From positions 124,001 through 188,000 of the forward strand of contig CAYSOF010000004.1 in NCBI GenBank assembly GCA_964432595.1: a stretch of 64,000 nt of DNA, written 5' to 3'. Made by a program: the position numbers and the translations under genes. The number at the start of each line of letters is the position of its first letter. Within the stretch, counting starts at the first letter, position 1. The notes under the pieces are model-generated. The model did no database searches. It was given only the letters and a program-made list of their open reading frames with translations, and was not told where the DNA came from. This DNA is from DASYLJ01 sp964432595 (GTDB lineage Bacteria > Desulfobacterota > Binatia > DP-6). Below, piece after piece: positions 1 through 7,225 of the stretch.

Positions 1-2
1 AT

Positions 3-494
3 GCGTTCCTGCGTACCTGGTCGCCGCGCTACCGGTTCTGGCAGCTCGCGAACGAGGCCATCCCGCCCGACGAGCGCGTGGCGCTGCTCGAGAAGACGCC
101 GCATCCGTACTGGGTCGCGCGGCCGTTCATGCTCCTGAGCTATCTCGAGCAGGGGCTCGTCGACTACCGGCGGGTAGACACGGTGGACGCGCTCGCGCAC
201 ACGCTCGCGGAGATGCAGGTCCGCTGGGTCGCGGTCGACACGGCCGGGCTCGAAGCTGCCGGCGATCCGTTCGAGGCGTCCGTCACACGGCTCTGGCGGG
301 CGCTCCTGGCGGCCCAGGGCGAGCGCGTCGTGCGGGCGGACGGCTACGCACTCTATGCGCTTCGCCCGGTCACCGCGGTCGCGACGGCCGCCGATGGGGA
401 AGTCGCCTGGGGCCACGCCCTGCGCGCCCCACAAGGACTTTCTGTGGTTTGCGACCTAGGGACAACTCGGCTACATCCGAAAGTGCTCTTCTGA
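3..494 (+). CDS. C-terminal fragment of a probable membrane glycosyltransferase (GT39/ArnT-like)
   Basis: The reading frame is open from the window edge, so the start lies upstream and only about 163 residues are visible. The fragment is soluble, with a V-A-L-L-E-K-T-P-H-P-Y-W stretch, then a tyrosine-rich segment and L-R/Q-V-R-W-V-A-V-D. This resembles the extracytoplasmic C-terminal domain of large membrane mannosyltransferase-type enzymes, where a short-lived nucleotide-free loop precedes a statement-like 'W-V-A-V-D' strand. No membrane segment or catalytic residue is present in this part, so the family call is inference. Its TGA stop lies in the loop of a terminator hairpin at 480-506. 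The last 15 codons overlap a candidate promoter for the CobW gene downstream. Confidence 0.45.
   Translation, partial: AFLRTWSPRYRFWQLANEAIPPDERVALLEKTPHPYWVARPFMLLSYLEQGLVDYRRVDTVDALAHTLAEMQVRWVAVDTAGLEAAGDPFEASVTRLWRALLAAQGERVVRADGYALYALRPVTAVATAADGEVAWGHALRAPQGLSVVCDLGTTRLHPKVLF
449..477 (+). promoter_or_regulatory. Candidate promoter of the CobW-family gene
   Basis: TTGCGA (449-454), 17-base spacer, TACATC (472-477). It lies inside the 3' end of the preceding reading frame. A start site near 484 would give a leader of about 25 nt before ATG 509. The spacing matches the other promoters proposed in this window. Confidence 0.4.
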
Positions 495-506
495 GCGGCA
501 CTTTTT
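480..506 (+). terminator. Intrinsic terminator after the first gene
   Basis: AAAGTGC (480-486) pairs with GCACTTT (498-504), giving a 7-bp stem with an 11-nt loop, followed by a short T run to 506. The stop codon of the upstream gene (492-494) sits in the loop, and ATG 509 of the next gene follows two bases after the T run. Confidence 0.6.
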
Positions 507-508
507 GC

Positions 509-1453
509 ATGCGGACCGTCGCCGTCGACATCCTCACCGGCTTTCTCGGAAGCGGCAAGACGACGCTGCTCCGCCATGTGCTCGACCATGGGCTCGCCGG
601 GAAGCCGGTGGCCGTGATCATGAACGAGATCGGCGAAGTGGGCATCGACGGCCGCGTCGTGACCGGGCTGTCCGCCGTCGAGAAGATGGTGGAGCTCTCG
701 AGCGGCTGCATCTGCTGCACGATCGACGACTATCGATTCGACATGGCCATCCAGGAGATCGTCGACACCGCGAAGCCGCACCTCATCATCATCGAGTCGA
801 CGGGCCTCGCCGATCCCGAGCCGCTGGCGCACCGGGTGCGCGCCGCCGGGCTTGGGCTGGACGCCGTCATCACCGTCGTCGACGCCGCGAACGCGGAGCG
901 CCACCTGGCCGAGACGGAGGTTGCACGCCTGCAGATCGAGTCGGCCGACTTCGTCGTGCTGAACAAGCTCGATCTGGTGGACGGGGACGCCGTGGCGGCC
1001 TGCGAGCGCCGTCTGGCGGGATTGAACCCGCGGGCGCGGCGCTTCCGTACGGTGCGCGGCGCCATCGACAGTGACGTGCTGTTTGCGACCGGCGTCGCCG
1101 GCTTCCGCGACCGCGCACGCATCGGCACGGGCCATCTCCATCGCGACGGGATCGGCAGCTTCCTCTATCGCTCGGAGCGTCCGCTCGACCAGGACCGGTT
1201 CGAGCGGCTGCTGCGGCGGCTTCCGTCCGACGTCATGCGCGCCAAGGGGATCGTGCGTTTCCGCGATCGCGATTGGCAGTGCCTGTTCAACTTCACGTGC
1301 GGGCGGCACGAGCTCACGTGGATGAAGCTGCCGTCCGCCCCCGAGAGCCAGGCCGTCTTCATCGGCAACGACATCGCGCGCCACGAGGCGCACCTGCGCG
1401 GCGAGCTCGCCGCGTGCGAGACCGACCCACCGCGGAGCGCCGGCCATGCCTGA
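509..1453 (+). CDS. CobW/COG0523-family GTPase (putative metallochaperone)
   Basis: A 314-residue G3E-family GTPase, a group that delivers metals (zinc, cobalt and others) to client enzymes at the cost of GTP. The Walker A motif GFLGSGKT is at residues 11-18. The family's metal-binding CxCC appears as C-I-C-C near residue 70. ESTGLADPEP follows near residue 96, and the guanine-specificity N-K-L-D near 152. The C-terminal CobW_C domain is present but lacks the His-rich tail typical of zinc-responsive members, so the metal cannot be named. ATG 509 is preferred to the in-frame ATG 449, because the earlier start would overlap the previous gene and the terminator hairpin. It is followed after 69 bases by the UDP-sugar dehydrogenase. 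Confidence 0.9.
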   Translation: MRTVAVDILTGFLGSGKTTLLRHVLDHGLAGKPVAVIMNEIGEVGIDGRVVTGLSAVEKMVELSSGCICCTIDDYRFDMAIQEIVDTAKPHLIIIESTGLADPEPLAHRVRAAGLGLDAVITVVDAANAERHLAETEVARLQIESADFVVLNKLDLVDGDAVAACERRLAGLNPRARRFRTVRGAIDSDVLFATGVAGFRDRARIGTGHLHRDGIGSFLYRSERPLDQDRFERLLRRLPSDVMRAKGIVRFRDRDWQCLFNFTCGRHELTWMKLPSAPESQAVFIGNDIARHEAHLRGELAACETDPPRSAGHA

Positions 1454-1522
1454 CCGGAACGCCGCATCGACAGGGACCAGCGCCCGCCGGCGCCACCGGC
1501 GCCACGAGTAGGAGAGACACAC

Positions 1523-2821
1523 ATGCAGGACCTCATCGCGAAGATCGCCAGCCGCAAGTCGCGCTGCGGCGTCATCGGCCTCGGCTACGTCGGCCTTCCG
1601 CTGGCGCTCGAGTACGCCAAGGCGGGCTTCGACGTCACGGGCATCGACCTCGACGAGCGCAAGATCGACGCGATCGCCAAGGGCAAGTCGTACATCGTCG
1701 ACGTGCGCGACGAGGAGATCGGCGAGCCGGTCAAGGCGAAGAAGTTCCGCGCGACGTCCGACTTCTCGGTGATCCGCGACCTCGACACGATCAACATCTG
1801 CGTACCGACGCCGCTGCGCAAGACGAAGGACCCGGACCTGACCTACGTCGTCAACGCGGTGAACGAGATCCGCAAGTATCTCCGCAAGGGGCAGCTGGTC
1901 ATCCTGGAGAGCACGACCTACCCGGGCACGACCGAAGAGGTCGTCCGTCCGGCGCTCGAATCGTCGGGCCTGGTCGTCGGTCAGGACTTCGGGCTCGCGT
2001 TTTCGCCCGAGCGGATCGATCCCGGCAACCCGAACTTCCACACCCGCAACATCCCCAAGGTGGTGGGCGGTGTGACGGAAACGTGCACCGCCGCGGCCAA
2101 GAAATTGTACGAGGCGTCGGTCGACACGGTCGTCCCGGTGTCGTCGACCCAGGTCGCGGAGATGGTGAAGCTGCTCGAGAACACCTACCGCAGCGTGAAC
2201 ATCGGTCTCGTCAACGAGATCGCGCTGATGTGCAACGCCCTCAAGATCGACGTCTGGGAGGTCATCGACGCCGCCAAGACGAAGCCGTTCGGGTTCATGG
2301 CCTTCTATCCGGGCCCGGGCCTCGGCGGGCACTGCATTCCGATCGACCCCTTCTACCTGTCGTGGAAGGCGAAGATGAACGGCTTCGACGCCCGCTTCAT
2401 CGAGCTGGCGGGCCACGTGAACGAGAGCATGCCGCGCTTCGTCGTGGAACGGGTCACGGACGCGCTCAATCGCCACAAGAAGAGCGTCAACGGGGCCAAG
2501 ATTCACATCCTGGGGGTGGCCTACAAGGAAGGCGTCAACGACATCCGCGAGTCGCCCGCGCTGACCGTCATGAACATCCTGCGCGACCGCGGCGCGGTCT
2601 TGTCGTACACCGACCCCTATATCCCGCACGTGCACGAGGAAGGCTTCGACCTCACGTCGGCGGAGCTCAAGAACGGCACGCTATCCGGCGTCGACTGCGT
2701 CGTGATCCTCACGGCGCACAAGCAGGTCGACTACGCGGCGGTGGTCAAGACGGCTCCACTCATCGTGGACACCCGCAACGCCTTGCAGGGATGCAAGGAC
2801 GAGCATATCGTTCGGCTCTAG
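1523..2821 (+). CDS. UDP-N-acetylglucosamine/UDP-sugar 6-dehydrogenase (WbpA/TviB type)
   Basis: A 432-residue NAD-dependent nucleotide-sugar dehydrogenase that makes a UDP-uronic acid precursor for surface polysaccharide. The N-terminal Rossmann motif GLGYVGLP is at residues 20-27. The central domain carries the E-M-V-K-L-L-E-N-T-Y helix, and the catalytic cysteine is in GGHCIPIDP near residue 275. The FMAFYPGPGLGG approach and the Y-L-S-W following the catalytic loop favour the UDP-GlcNAc/UDP-GalNAc group (WbpA, TviB) over UDP-glucose dehydrogenase, which is why no symbol is given. A Shine-Dalgarno AGGAG precedes ATG 1523. Nearby glycosyltransferases and sulfatase-like enzymes support a role in polysaccharide synthesis. 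Confidence 0.93.
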   Translation: MQDLIAKIASRKSRCGVIGLGYVGLPLALEYAKAGFDVTGIDLDERKIDAIAKGKSYIVDVRDEEIGEPVKAKKFRATSDFSVIRDLDTINICVPTPLRKTKDPDLTYVVNAVNEIRKYLRKGQLVILESTTYPGTTEEVVRPALESSGLVVGQDFGLAFSPERIDPGNPNFHTRNIPKVVGGVTETCTAAAKKLYEASVDTVVPVSSTQVAEMVKLLENTYRSVNIGLVNEIALMCNALKIDVWEVIDAAKTKPFGFMAFYPGPGLGGHCIPIDPFYLSWKAKMNGFDARFIELAGHVNESMPRFVVERVTDALNRHKKSVNGAKIHILGVAYKEGVNDIRESPALTVMNILRDRGAVLSYTDPYIPHVHEEGFDLTSAELKNGTLSGVDCVVILTAHKQVDYAAVVKTAPLIVDTRNALQGCKDEHIVRL

Positions 2822-2859
2822 AATCCTCTGTTTATTCAGTACCCTCGCTCCCATTTTTC

Positions 2860-2890
2860 TTGACACTCTCGGTACGGTTCGTGCTATCCC
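2860..2890 (+). promoter_or_regulatory. Candidate promoter of the first secreted paralogue
   Basis: A consensus -35 TTGACA (2860-2865), a long 19-base spacer, and TATCCC (2885-2890) preceded by TG (extended -10). It lies in the 123-base AT-richer gap after the UDP-sugar dehydrogenase. It would give a leader of about 48 nt ending in the Shine-Dalgarno GGAGG before ATG 2945. Confidence 0.5.
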
Positions 2891-2944
2891 AGTACCTCTG
2901 GGCGGGGCACGAATCGTCCCGTCCAGTGCGAAGGAGGGCAATCA

Positions 2945-4201
2945 ATGGGAGCTCGTACGAGCAGGATCTGCCGCGTTGTCATGGGGGCTACCCTCATCAC
3001 CGCGGTCACGGCACAGATCGCGTCGGCAGGTCCACCGCTGAGGCGGGACCTCAGCGCGTATCTCGTGTTCGGCATGCGCAACGTCAGCTTGAAGAACTTC
3101 ACGCTGAACGGCGCATGCAACACCGGCGTCAACTGCGACAACCCGCAGCCGAACAACTCGTGCGGCGTCATCGTGCACGAGAACGCCACCTACGACGAAG
3201 GATCTCAGATCGTCGGTGACCGCGCCCGGTTCAACCGGCCCGGCGCCTCGATCTGGCAGCTCTTCACGAACCCGCCGTTCAGCGGGCTCGACAACGTCGT
3301 GATCAACTCGCCGCCCGGAACGCCTGAGCCGTTCACGCCTCCGGTGCTCGGCGATATCGACAACGACGGCAATCCGAGCTGCAGCCTGGTGAACAACCAG
3401 TGCTCGCCCGACTACGGCGACCTCTACGCGGCCTGCAACTTCGCGAATCCGTTCCCGGCCTGCGACGAGACGATGCCGGTGCTGGTCCTGAAGAACGAGG
3501 ACTGCCTGCTCGCCACGGACGTGATCCCGAACAACGGCCGGTGCGATCTCGCTCCCGGTACCTACGGCGGCGTGTCGATCAACAACGATGGCGCGCTCCA
3601 GCTGACGGGCGGCGGCACGTTCAACTTCTGCCGCGTCGCCGGCGGTCAGCGCGTCGACATCACGGCCGACCTCCCGGCGCTGGTCAACATCTCGGCCGGC
3701 GACTTCAACATCAAGGACGGCTCGAACGTCGGCCCTGGCCCGGGCATCGACTGCGGCCAGATCACGGTCAACGTGACGGGGCCCAACGCCATCTCCTTCG
3801 GGCGTGACTCCAACGTCAACGGCTTCTTCTGTGGTCCGGAGAGCGAGCTCCGCCTGGGCCACAACAACAACCTGACCGGCCGTTTCGTCGGCGACGTCGT
3901 CAACGCCGACTCGAACGATCGCGGCTTCTGCTGCACGCAGGGCTCGGGCTGTGCCTGCTTCGACACGATCACGCCCAAGACCGCCTCGGTCGGCCAGACC
4001 GTCGCGCTCTCGGGTGCATGCACGCTCACCGCGGTGACGAAGGTCACGGTGTGCGGCATCGCCGTGAACCCGCCCTTCGTCTCGCAGACGGCCGACAAGC
4101 TCGAGTTCGTGGTGCCCGCGGGCGCCGCCGGAGCTTGCGTCGTGACCATCGAGAGCGCCTCCGGCGTCTTCACCGGGGTCGACACCCTCCAGGTGAACTG
4201 A
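2945..4201 (+). CDS. Secreted Cys-rich repeat protein with C-terminal IPT-like domain, paralogue 1
   Basis: A 418-residue exported protein of unknown function and the first of three tandem paralogues. The N-terminus has a basic/hydrophobic signal peptide ending near A-S-A. The mature part begins with the block L-R-R-D-L-S-A-Y and SLKN, followed by C-N-T-G-V-N-C. A middle region is built of short strand-like repeats (APGTYGGVSI, ISFGRDSNVNGFFC, LGHNNNLTGRFVGD), typical of beta-helix or polymer-forming surface proteins. From about residue 341 an IPT/TIG-like Ig fold follows, ending in VPAGAAGACVV. About 19 cysteines, many in pairs, suggest extensive disulfides. It has a strong Shine-Dalgarno and is separated by only 20 bases from paralogue 2. 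Expression as an operon and a surface location are inferred. Confidence 0.85.
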   Translation: MGARTSRICRVVMGATLITAVTAQIASAGPPLRRDLSAYLVFGMRNVSLKNFTLNGACNTGVNCDNPQPNNSCGVIVHENATYDEGSQIVGDRARFNRPGASIWQLFTNPPFSGLDNVVINSPPGTPEPFTPPVLGDIDNDGNPSCSLVNNQCSPDYGDLYAACNFANPFPACDETMPVLVLKNEDCLLATDVIPNNGRCDLAPGTYGGVSINNDGALQLTGGGTFNFCRVAGGQRVDITADLPALVNISAGDFNIKDGSNVGPGPGIDCGQITVNVTGPNAISFGRDSNVNGFFCGPESELRLGHNNNLTGRFVGDVVNADSNDRGFCCTQGSGCACFDTITPKTASVGQTVALSGACTLTAVTKVTVCGIAVNPPFVSQTADKLEFVVPAGAAGACVVTIESASGVFTGVDTLQVN

Positions 4202-4221
4202 CGGTAGGACGGAAGGAGACA

Positions 4222-5421
4222 ATGAAAATGCGCTCTCACGGAATCATCACGAAGACCCTCGCGGCCCTGGTGGCGGCGGCCGGACTCATCGGCGCCACCG
4301 CCCCGGCGGCCATGGCTCAGACTCTCAAGCGCGACCTCGCCTCGTACTTCATCCTGGCGCAGCGCAAGGCCTCGCTGAAGAACATGCAGCTCGACTCCGC
4401 CTGCAACGTCGGCGTCAACTGCGGCGCGATCTCCGCCAGCGGCTCCTGCGGCAACCTCACGATGAACGACGTGAACTTCGCCCAGGGCAGCCAGGTGGCC
4501 GGCGACCGCACGTTCTTCCGCCGCAACGGCGCGATCATCTGGGACCTCTTCCGCAACGGCGGCGGCCCCCTCGACAACGTCCAGATCCTGGGTTCGGGTC
4601 CGACCGCGTTCACGACCCCGATCCTGCCCAATACCTGCACGAACTGCGTGCCGGATGTCGCGGCCATCGAAGCCGCCTGCGGGTTCCCGGACCCGTTCCC
4701 GGCCTGTGACATCGCCAAGCCGGTCAAGGCTGCCCCGAACGCCGACTGTGATCCGGTCGCGCTCGACACGAATGTCGGCAACAAGCAGTGCGACCTCGCC
4801 CCGGGTGCCTACGGCCAGATCGTCGTGCTGAACGCCGGCCGCCTGAATCTGGCGCCCGGTGACTATCCGGTCTGCAACTTCAAGACCGGTCGCAACGTCA
4901 TCGTCGGCGCCTCGGGCGCCAACATCTACGTGGCCGACGGTGGCGACTTCAAGACCAACAACAACACCGACCTCGCCGACAGCTGCGGCGACCTGAGCGT
5001 CTTCCTGAAGGGCAATGGTCAGGTGTCCTTCGGCCGCAACTCGCTGATCGCCGCGAAGCTGTGCGCCCCGGCCGCCAACATCAAGCTGGGCCACAACAAC
5101 GTGCTGATCGGTCAGTTCATTGGCGACGTCGTCAATGCCGACCTCAACAACCGTGGCCAGTGCTGCGGTGGCCGGTGCGCCTGTTACGACACCTTCAGCC
5201 CGACGTCGGGCGTGGTCGGCACCGAGATCACCGCCTCGGGCGCCTGCGACATGACGGCGACGACGGAGGTGCGGGTGTGCGGCTTCGCGGCGAACATCAC
5301 CGTGAAGACGGCGCTCGAGATCAAGTTCCAGATCCCGGCCGGCGCGGCGGGAGCCTGCGACGTCGAGTTCGTGAGCCCGTCGGGCACGTTCCTCGGCTTC
5401 CAGAAGTTGCAGGTCAACTGA
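4222..5421 (+). CDS. Secreted Cys-rich repeat protein with C-terminal IPT-like domain, paralogue 2
   Basis: A 399-residue paralogue of the preceding gene. The signal peptide ends at A-M-A before Q-T-L-K. The shared N-terminal block (D-L-A-S-Y, SLKN, C-N-V-G-V-N-C) is followed by C-G-F-P-D-P-F-P-A-C-D, LAPGAYGQIVVL, VSFGRNSLIAAKLC and LGHNNVLIGQFIGD repeats. The IPT-like end closes with IPAGAAGACDV. Compared with paralogue 1 it lacks the D-N-D-G-N-P-S-C insertion in the middle region. ATG 4222 follows GGAAGGAG with good spacing; a second ATG lies two codons on. It is most likely cotranscribed with paralogue 1. Function unknown. Confidence 0.85.
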   Translation: MKMRSHGIITKTLAALVAAAGLIGATAPAAMAQTLKRDLASYFILAQRKASLKNMQLDSACNVGVNCGAISASGSCGNLTMNDVNFAQGSQVAGDRTFFRRNGAIIWDLFRNGGGPLDNVQILGSGPTAFTTPILPNTCTNCVPDVAAIEAACGFPDPFPACDIAKPVKAAPNADCDPVALDTNVGNKQCDLAPGAYGQIVVLNAGRLNLAPGDYPVCNFKTGRNVIVGASGANIYVADGGDFKTNNNTDLADSCGDLSVFLKGNGQVSFGRNSLIAAKLCAPAANIKLGHNNVLIGQFIGDVVNADLNNRGQCCGGRCACYDTFSPTSGVVGTEITASGACDMTATTEVRVCGFAANITVKTALEIKFQIPAGAAGACDVEFVSPSGTFLGFQKLQVN

Positions 5422-5439
5422 TCAAAACGTCTTCGCTCT

Positions 5440-5469
5440 TTGACGATGACGCGCGATATACTCTAGATC
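5440..5469 (+). promoter_or_regulatory. Candidate promoter of the third secreted paralogue
   Basis: TTGACG (5440-5445), 18-base spacer, TAGATC (5464-5469), in the 222-base gap after paralogue 2. A start near 5476 would give a leader of roughly 168 nt before ATG 5644, much longer than others in the window and containing two hairpins. A TATACT at 5457-5462 is a competing -10 but has no good -35. Confidence 0.45.
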
Positions 5470-5493
5470 GCAACATCGTTGTGTAGTAGAGAA

Positions 5494-5528
5494 CGCGGGA
5501 CCGTTCCTTTTCGGGGGGCGGTCCCGCG
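5494..5528 (+). other. Strong hairpin in the leader of paralogue 3
   Basis: CGCGGGACCG (5494-5503) and CGGTCCCGCG (5519-5528) form a perfect 10-bp stem around a 15-nt loop. The stem can be lengthened by AGAACG (5490-5495) pairing with CGTTCT (5532-5537) if the base is rearranged. No T run follows, so it is not a standard intrinsic terminator. It may end transcription from paralogue 2 in a Rho- or processing-dependent way, or regulate paralogue 3. Confidence 0.5.
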
Positions 5529-5594
5529 ACTCGTTCTAGGCAACGGCAGTACCGGTCTCCGTGGGGACCGTGCAGCATGCGGTTACGGGTTTGG

Positions 5595-5611
5595 CCCCGC
5601 AGGATGCGGGG
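5595..5611 (+). other. Second leader hairpin upstream of paralogue 3
   Basis: CCCCGCA (5595-5601) and TGCGGGG (5605-5611) form a perfect 7-bp stem with a GGA loop, 32 bases before ATG 5644 and just upstream of the Shine-Dalgarno AAGGAGG. Confidence 0.4.
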
Positions 5612-5643
5612 TCCACAGAACGGCTGGCACAAGGAGGTGTCAC

Positions 5644-6825
5644 ATGCGTTTTGTCGGGATCGCGCGACGTGGAGTTTCGGGCGTCGCTGTCGCCGTCGCC
5701 ATGAGCGTCGGCCTGAGCAGCCCCTCGGGCGCACAACCCTTGCGAACGGACCTGTCCTCGTACTTCGTCTTCGCGCAACGGAACGCGTCGCTGAAGGACC
5801 TGCGGCTGAACGACCGATGCAACGTCGGTGTCGGCTGCAAGCAGCCCAGCGACAACAGCAGCTGTGGCGTCGTGAACCTCGACGACGTGCTGTTCGGCGA
5901 CGGGTCGCAGATCGCGGGCGACGTCGTCCGGATCCGGTCCGGGGGTAACGTCTTCCAGGTCTTCCGGAACAGCTCGAACCCGTTGGCCGGCGTGATCATC
6001 CGGCAGCCGCCCGTGCAGCCGCTGCCGAATCCGATCGTGCCCGGCTCGTGCGGGCAGGGGTGCAGCACGAATCCGGCGCCGATCGAGGCGGCCTGCGGCT
6101 TCCCGAATCCGTTCCCATCGTGCGACGCGTCAAAGGGGATCGTGGCCAAGCCGGGGAAAGACTGCCCCGGCGACACCGCGACCGGGAACGGTCGCTGCGA
6201 CCTGCCGCCGGGCACCTATGGCACCATCGAGGTCCAGAACGGCGCCGGGATGACGCTGACGACCGGTACCTACGTCGCGTGCTCGTTTCGGGTCGGCAAG
6301 AACGCCGAGGTGCTCGGGTCGGCGTCCCTCATCCTGGTCCCCGAGGGGGGCTTCTTCCGCGTCAACAACTCGAGCCTGGTCGGCCAGCAGTGCGGCGACA
6401 TCACGGTCTTCGTGAAGGGGGTCGGCGACGTTTCGCTCGGCAAGTCCTCGACGATCGCGGCCAAGATTTGTGCGCCCCAGTCGACTATCGGGCTGGGTAA
6501 CGGCAACCAGCTGACCGGGCAGTTCATCGGCGACACCGTGGTGGCCGACTTCGGCAACAATGGCCAGTGCTGCGACCGGTGCACCTGCTTCAGCGACTTC
6601 ACCCCCAAGGTTGCCCACGTCGGGGACATCGTGACCCTCACGGGCGGCTGTGACATGAGCAATGCGACCGCCGTGAAAATCTGTGATATCGCGGCACCCA
6701 TCGTCTCGAAGAATGCCAACGAGGTCCGGGTGCGGGTGCCGGCCGGCGCGTCGGGTCAGTGTGTGATCGAGCTCGACAGCGGCTCGGGAACATTCATCGG
6801 AAATCAGCCGTTGTCCGTCTTGTAG
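5644..6825 (+). CDS. Secreted Cys-rich repeat protein with C-terminal IPT-like domain, paralogue 3
   Basis: A 393-residue third paralogue. The signal peptide ends at S-G-A before Q-P-L-R. It keeps all family blocks: D-L-S-S-Y, N-A-S-L-K-D, C-N-V-G-V-G-C, C-G-F-P-N-P-F-P-S-C-D, LPPGTYGTIEVQ, LGKSSTIAAKIC, LGNGNQLTGQFIGD, and an IPT-like domain ending in VPAGASGQCVIEL. ATG 5644 has an excellent AAGGAGG; longer in-frame extensions run into the leader hairpins and have no signal peptide. Unlike the first two it is preceded by a 222-base gap with its own promoter and two hairpins, so it may be regulated separately. A very stable hairpin follows 17 bases after the stop. Confidence 0.85.
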   Translation: MRFVGIARRGVSGVAVAVAMSVGLSSPSGAQPLRTDLSSYFVFAQRNASLKDLRLNDRCNVGVGCKQPSDNSSCGVVNLDDVLFGDGSQIAGDVVRIRSGGNVFQVFRNSSNPLAGVIIRQPPVQPLPNPIVPGSCGQGCSTNPAPIEAACGFPNPFPSCDASKGIVAKPGKDCPGDTATGNGRCDLPPGTYGTIEVQNGAGMTLTTGTYVACSFRVGKNAEVLGSASLILVPEGGFFRVNNSSLVGQQCGDITVFVKGVGDVSLGKSSTIAAKICAPQSTIGLGNGNQLTGQFIGDTVVADFGNNGQCCDRCTCFSDFTPKVAHVGDIVTLTGGCDMSNATAVKICDIAAPIVSKNANEVRVRVPAGASGQCVIELDSGSGTFIGNQPLSVL

Positions 6826-6842
6826 CGCGGGCACCGGGTACG

Positions 6843-6874
6843 TGGGGGACGGGGTGGACGCACCCCGTCCCCCA
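6843..6874 (+). terminator. Very stable 14-bp hairpin after paralogue 3
   Basis: TGGGGGACGGGGTG (6843-6856) pairs perfectly with CACCCCGTCCCCCA (6861-6874) around a GACG tetraloop. There is no T run; the stem runs straight into the AGGAG Shine-Dalgarno (6876-6880) of the next gene. It could be a U-less terminator or 3' stabiliser for the trio, or an element limiting access to the downstream ribosome-binding site. Confidence 0.55.
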
Positions 6875-6886
6875 TAGGAGCGCTCT

Positions 6887-7144
6887 GTGAACTTGAAGCG
6901 ACGAATCCTCCTCGAGTACCGGAAGGTCTACGACAGCACCCCGGACTCCCCCTTCCTCCATGCCCGCGACCAGCTGGCCGGCCTCCTGGGGATGCCGTTC
7001 GACGCGATCGCGGCGGACGTGAAGGACCTCGAGCAGAACCGGTTCCTGCACTGGAAGGCGCAGGACCTGTACAAACTGTCCCCCCGCGGCATCCGGGTCA
7101 CCGGCGACGCGGCCGAGCTCGACCTGGAGTTCCCCGAGTCCTGA
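6887..7144 (+). CDS. Small predicted winged-helix-like protein of unknown function
   Basis: An 85-residue cytoplasmic protein with a GTG start six bases after AGGAG. It is helical, with a pattern (helix, short helix with G-L-L-G-M-P-F-D-A-I-A-A-D-V-K-D-L, then strands around L-H-W-K-A-Q-D-L-Y-K-L-S) that looks like a winged helix-turn-helix such as those in small DNA- or protein-binding regulators. No enzyme motif is seen. It follows the hairpin of the secreted trio and precedes the sulfatase-like gene by 81 bases. Both the regulatory role and the fold are inference. Confidence 0.6.
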   Translation: MNLKRRILLEYRKVYDSTPDSPFLHARDQLAGLLGMPFDAIAADVKDLEQNRFLHWKAQDLYKLSPRGIRVTGDAAELDLEFPES

Positions 7145-7225
7145 TCGCGGGAACCGAGCCGACCCGGCGCTTGCGAACCGGAGTCGGCCCAGGCTTGGAT
7201 TGCAGATCGTGGGGGGAACGAGCGA

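Noticed and set aside
353..2635. Long minus-strand open frames such as 353-2635, 6794-9193 and 56667-58889
   Set aside because: They lie opposite clear genes, are rich in Arg/Ala/His/Val with no domain, and arise from strong third-position GC bias.
7171..7200. TTGCGA-N18-TTGGAT before the membrane phospho-enzyme
   Set aside because: The -10 lacks the TA start seen in all other promoters proposed here; too weak to list.
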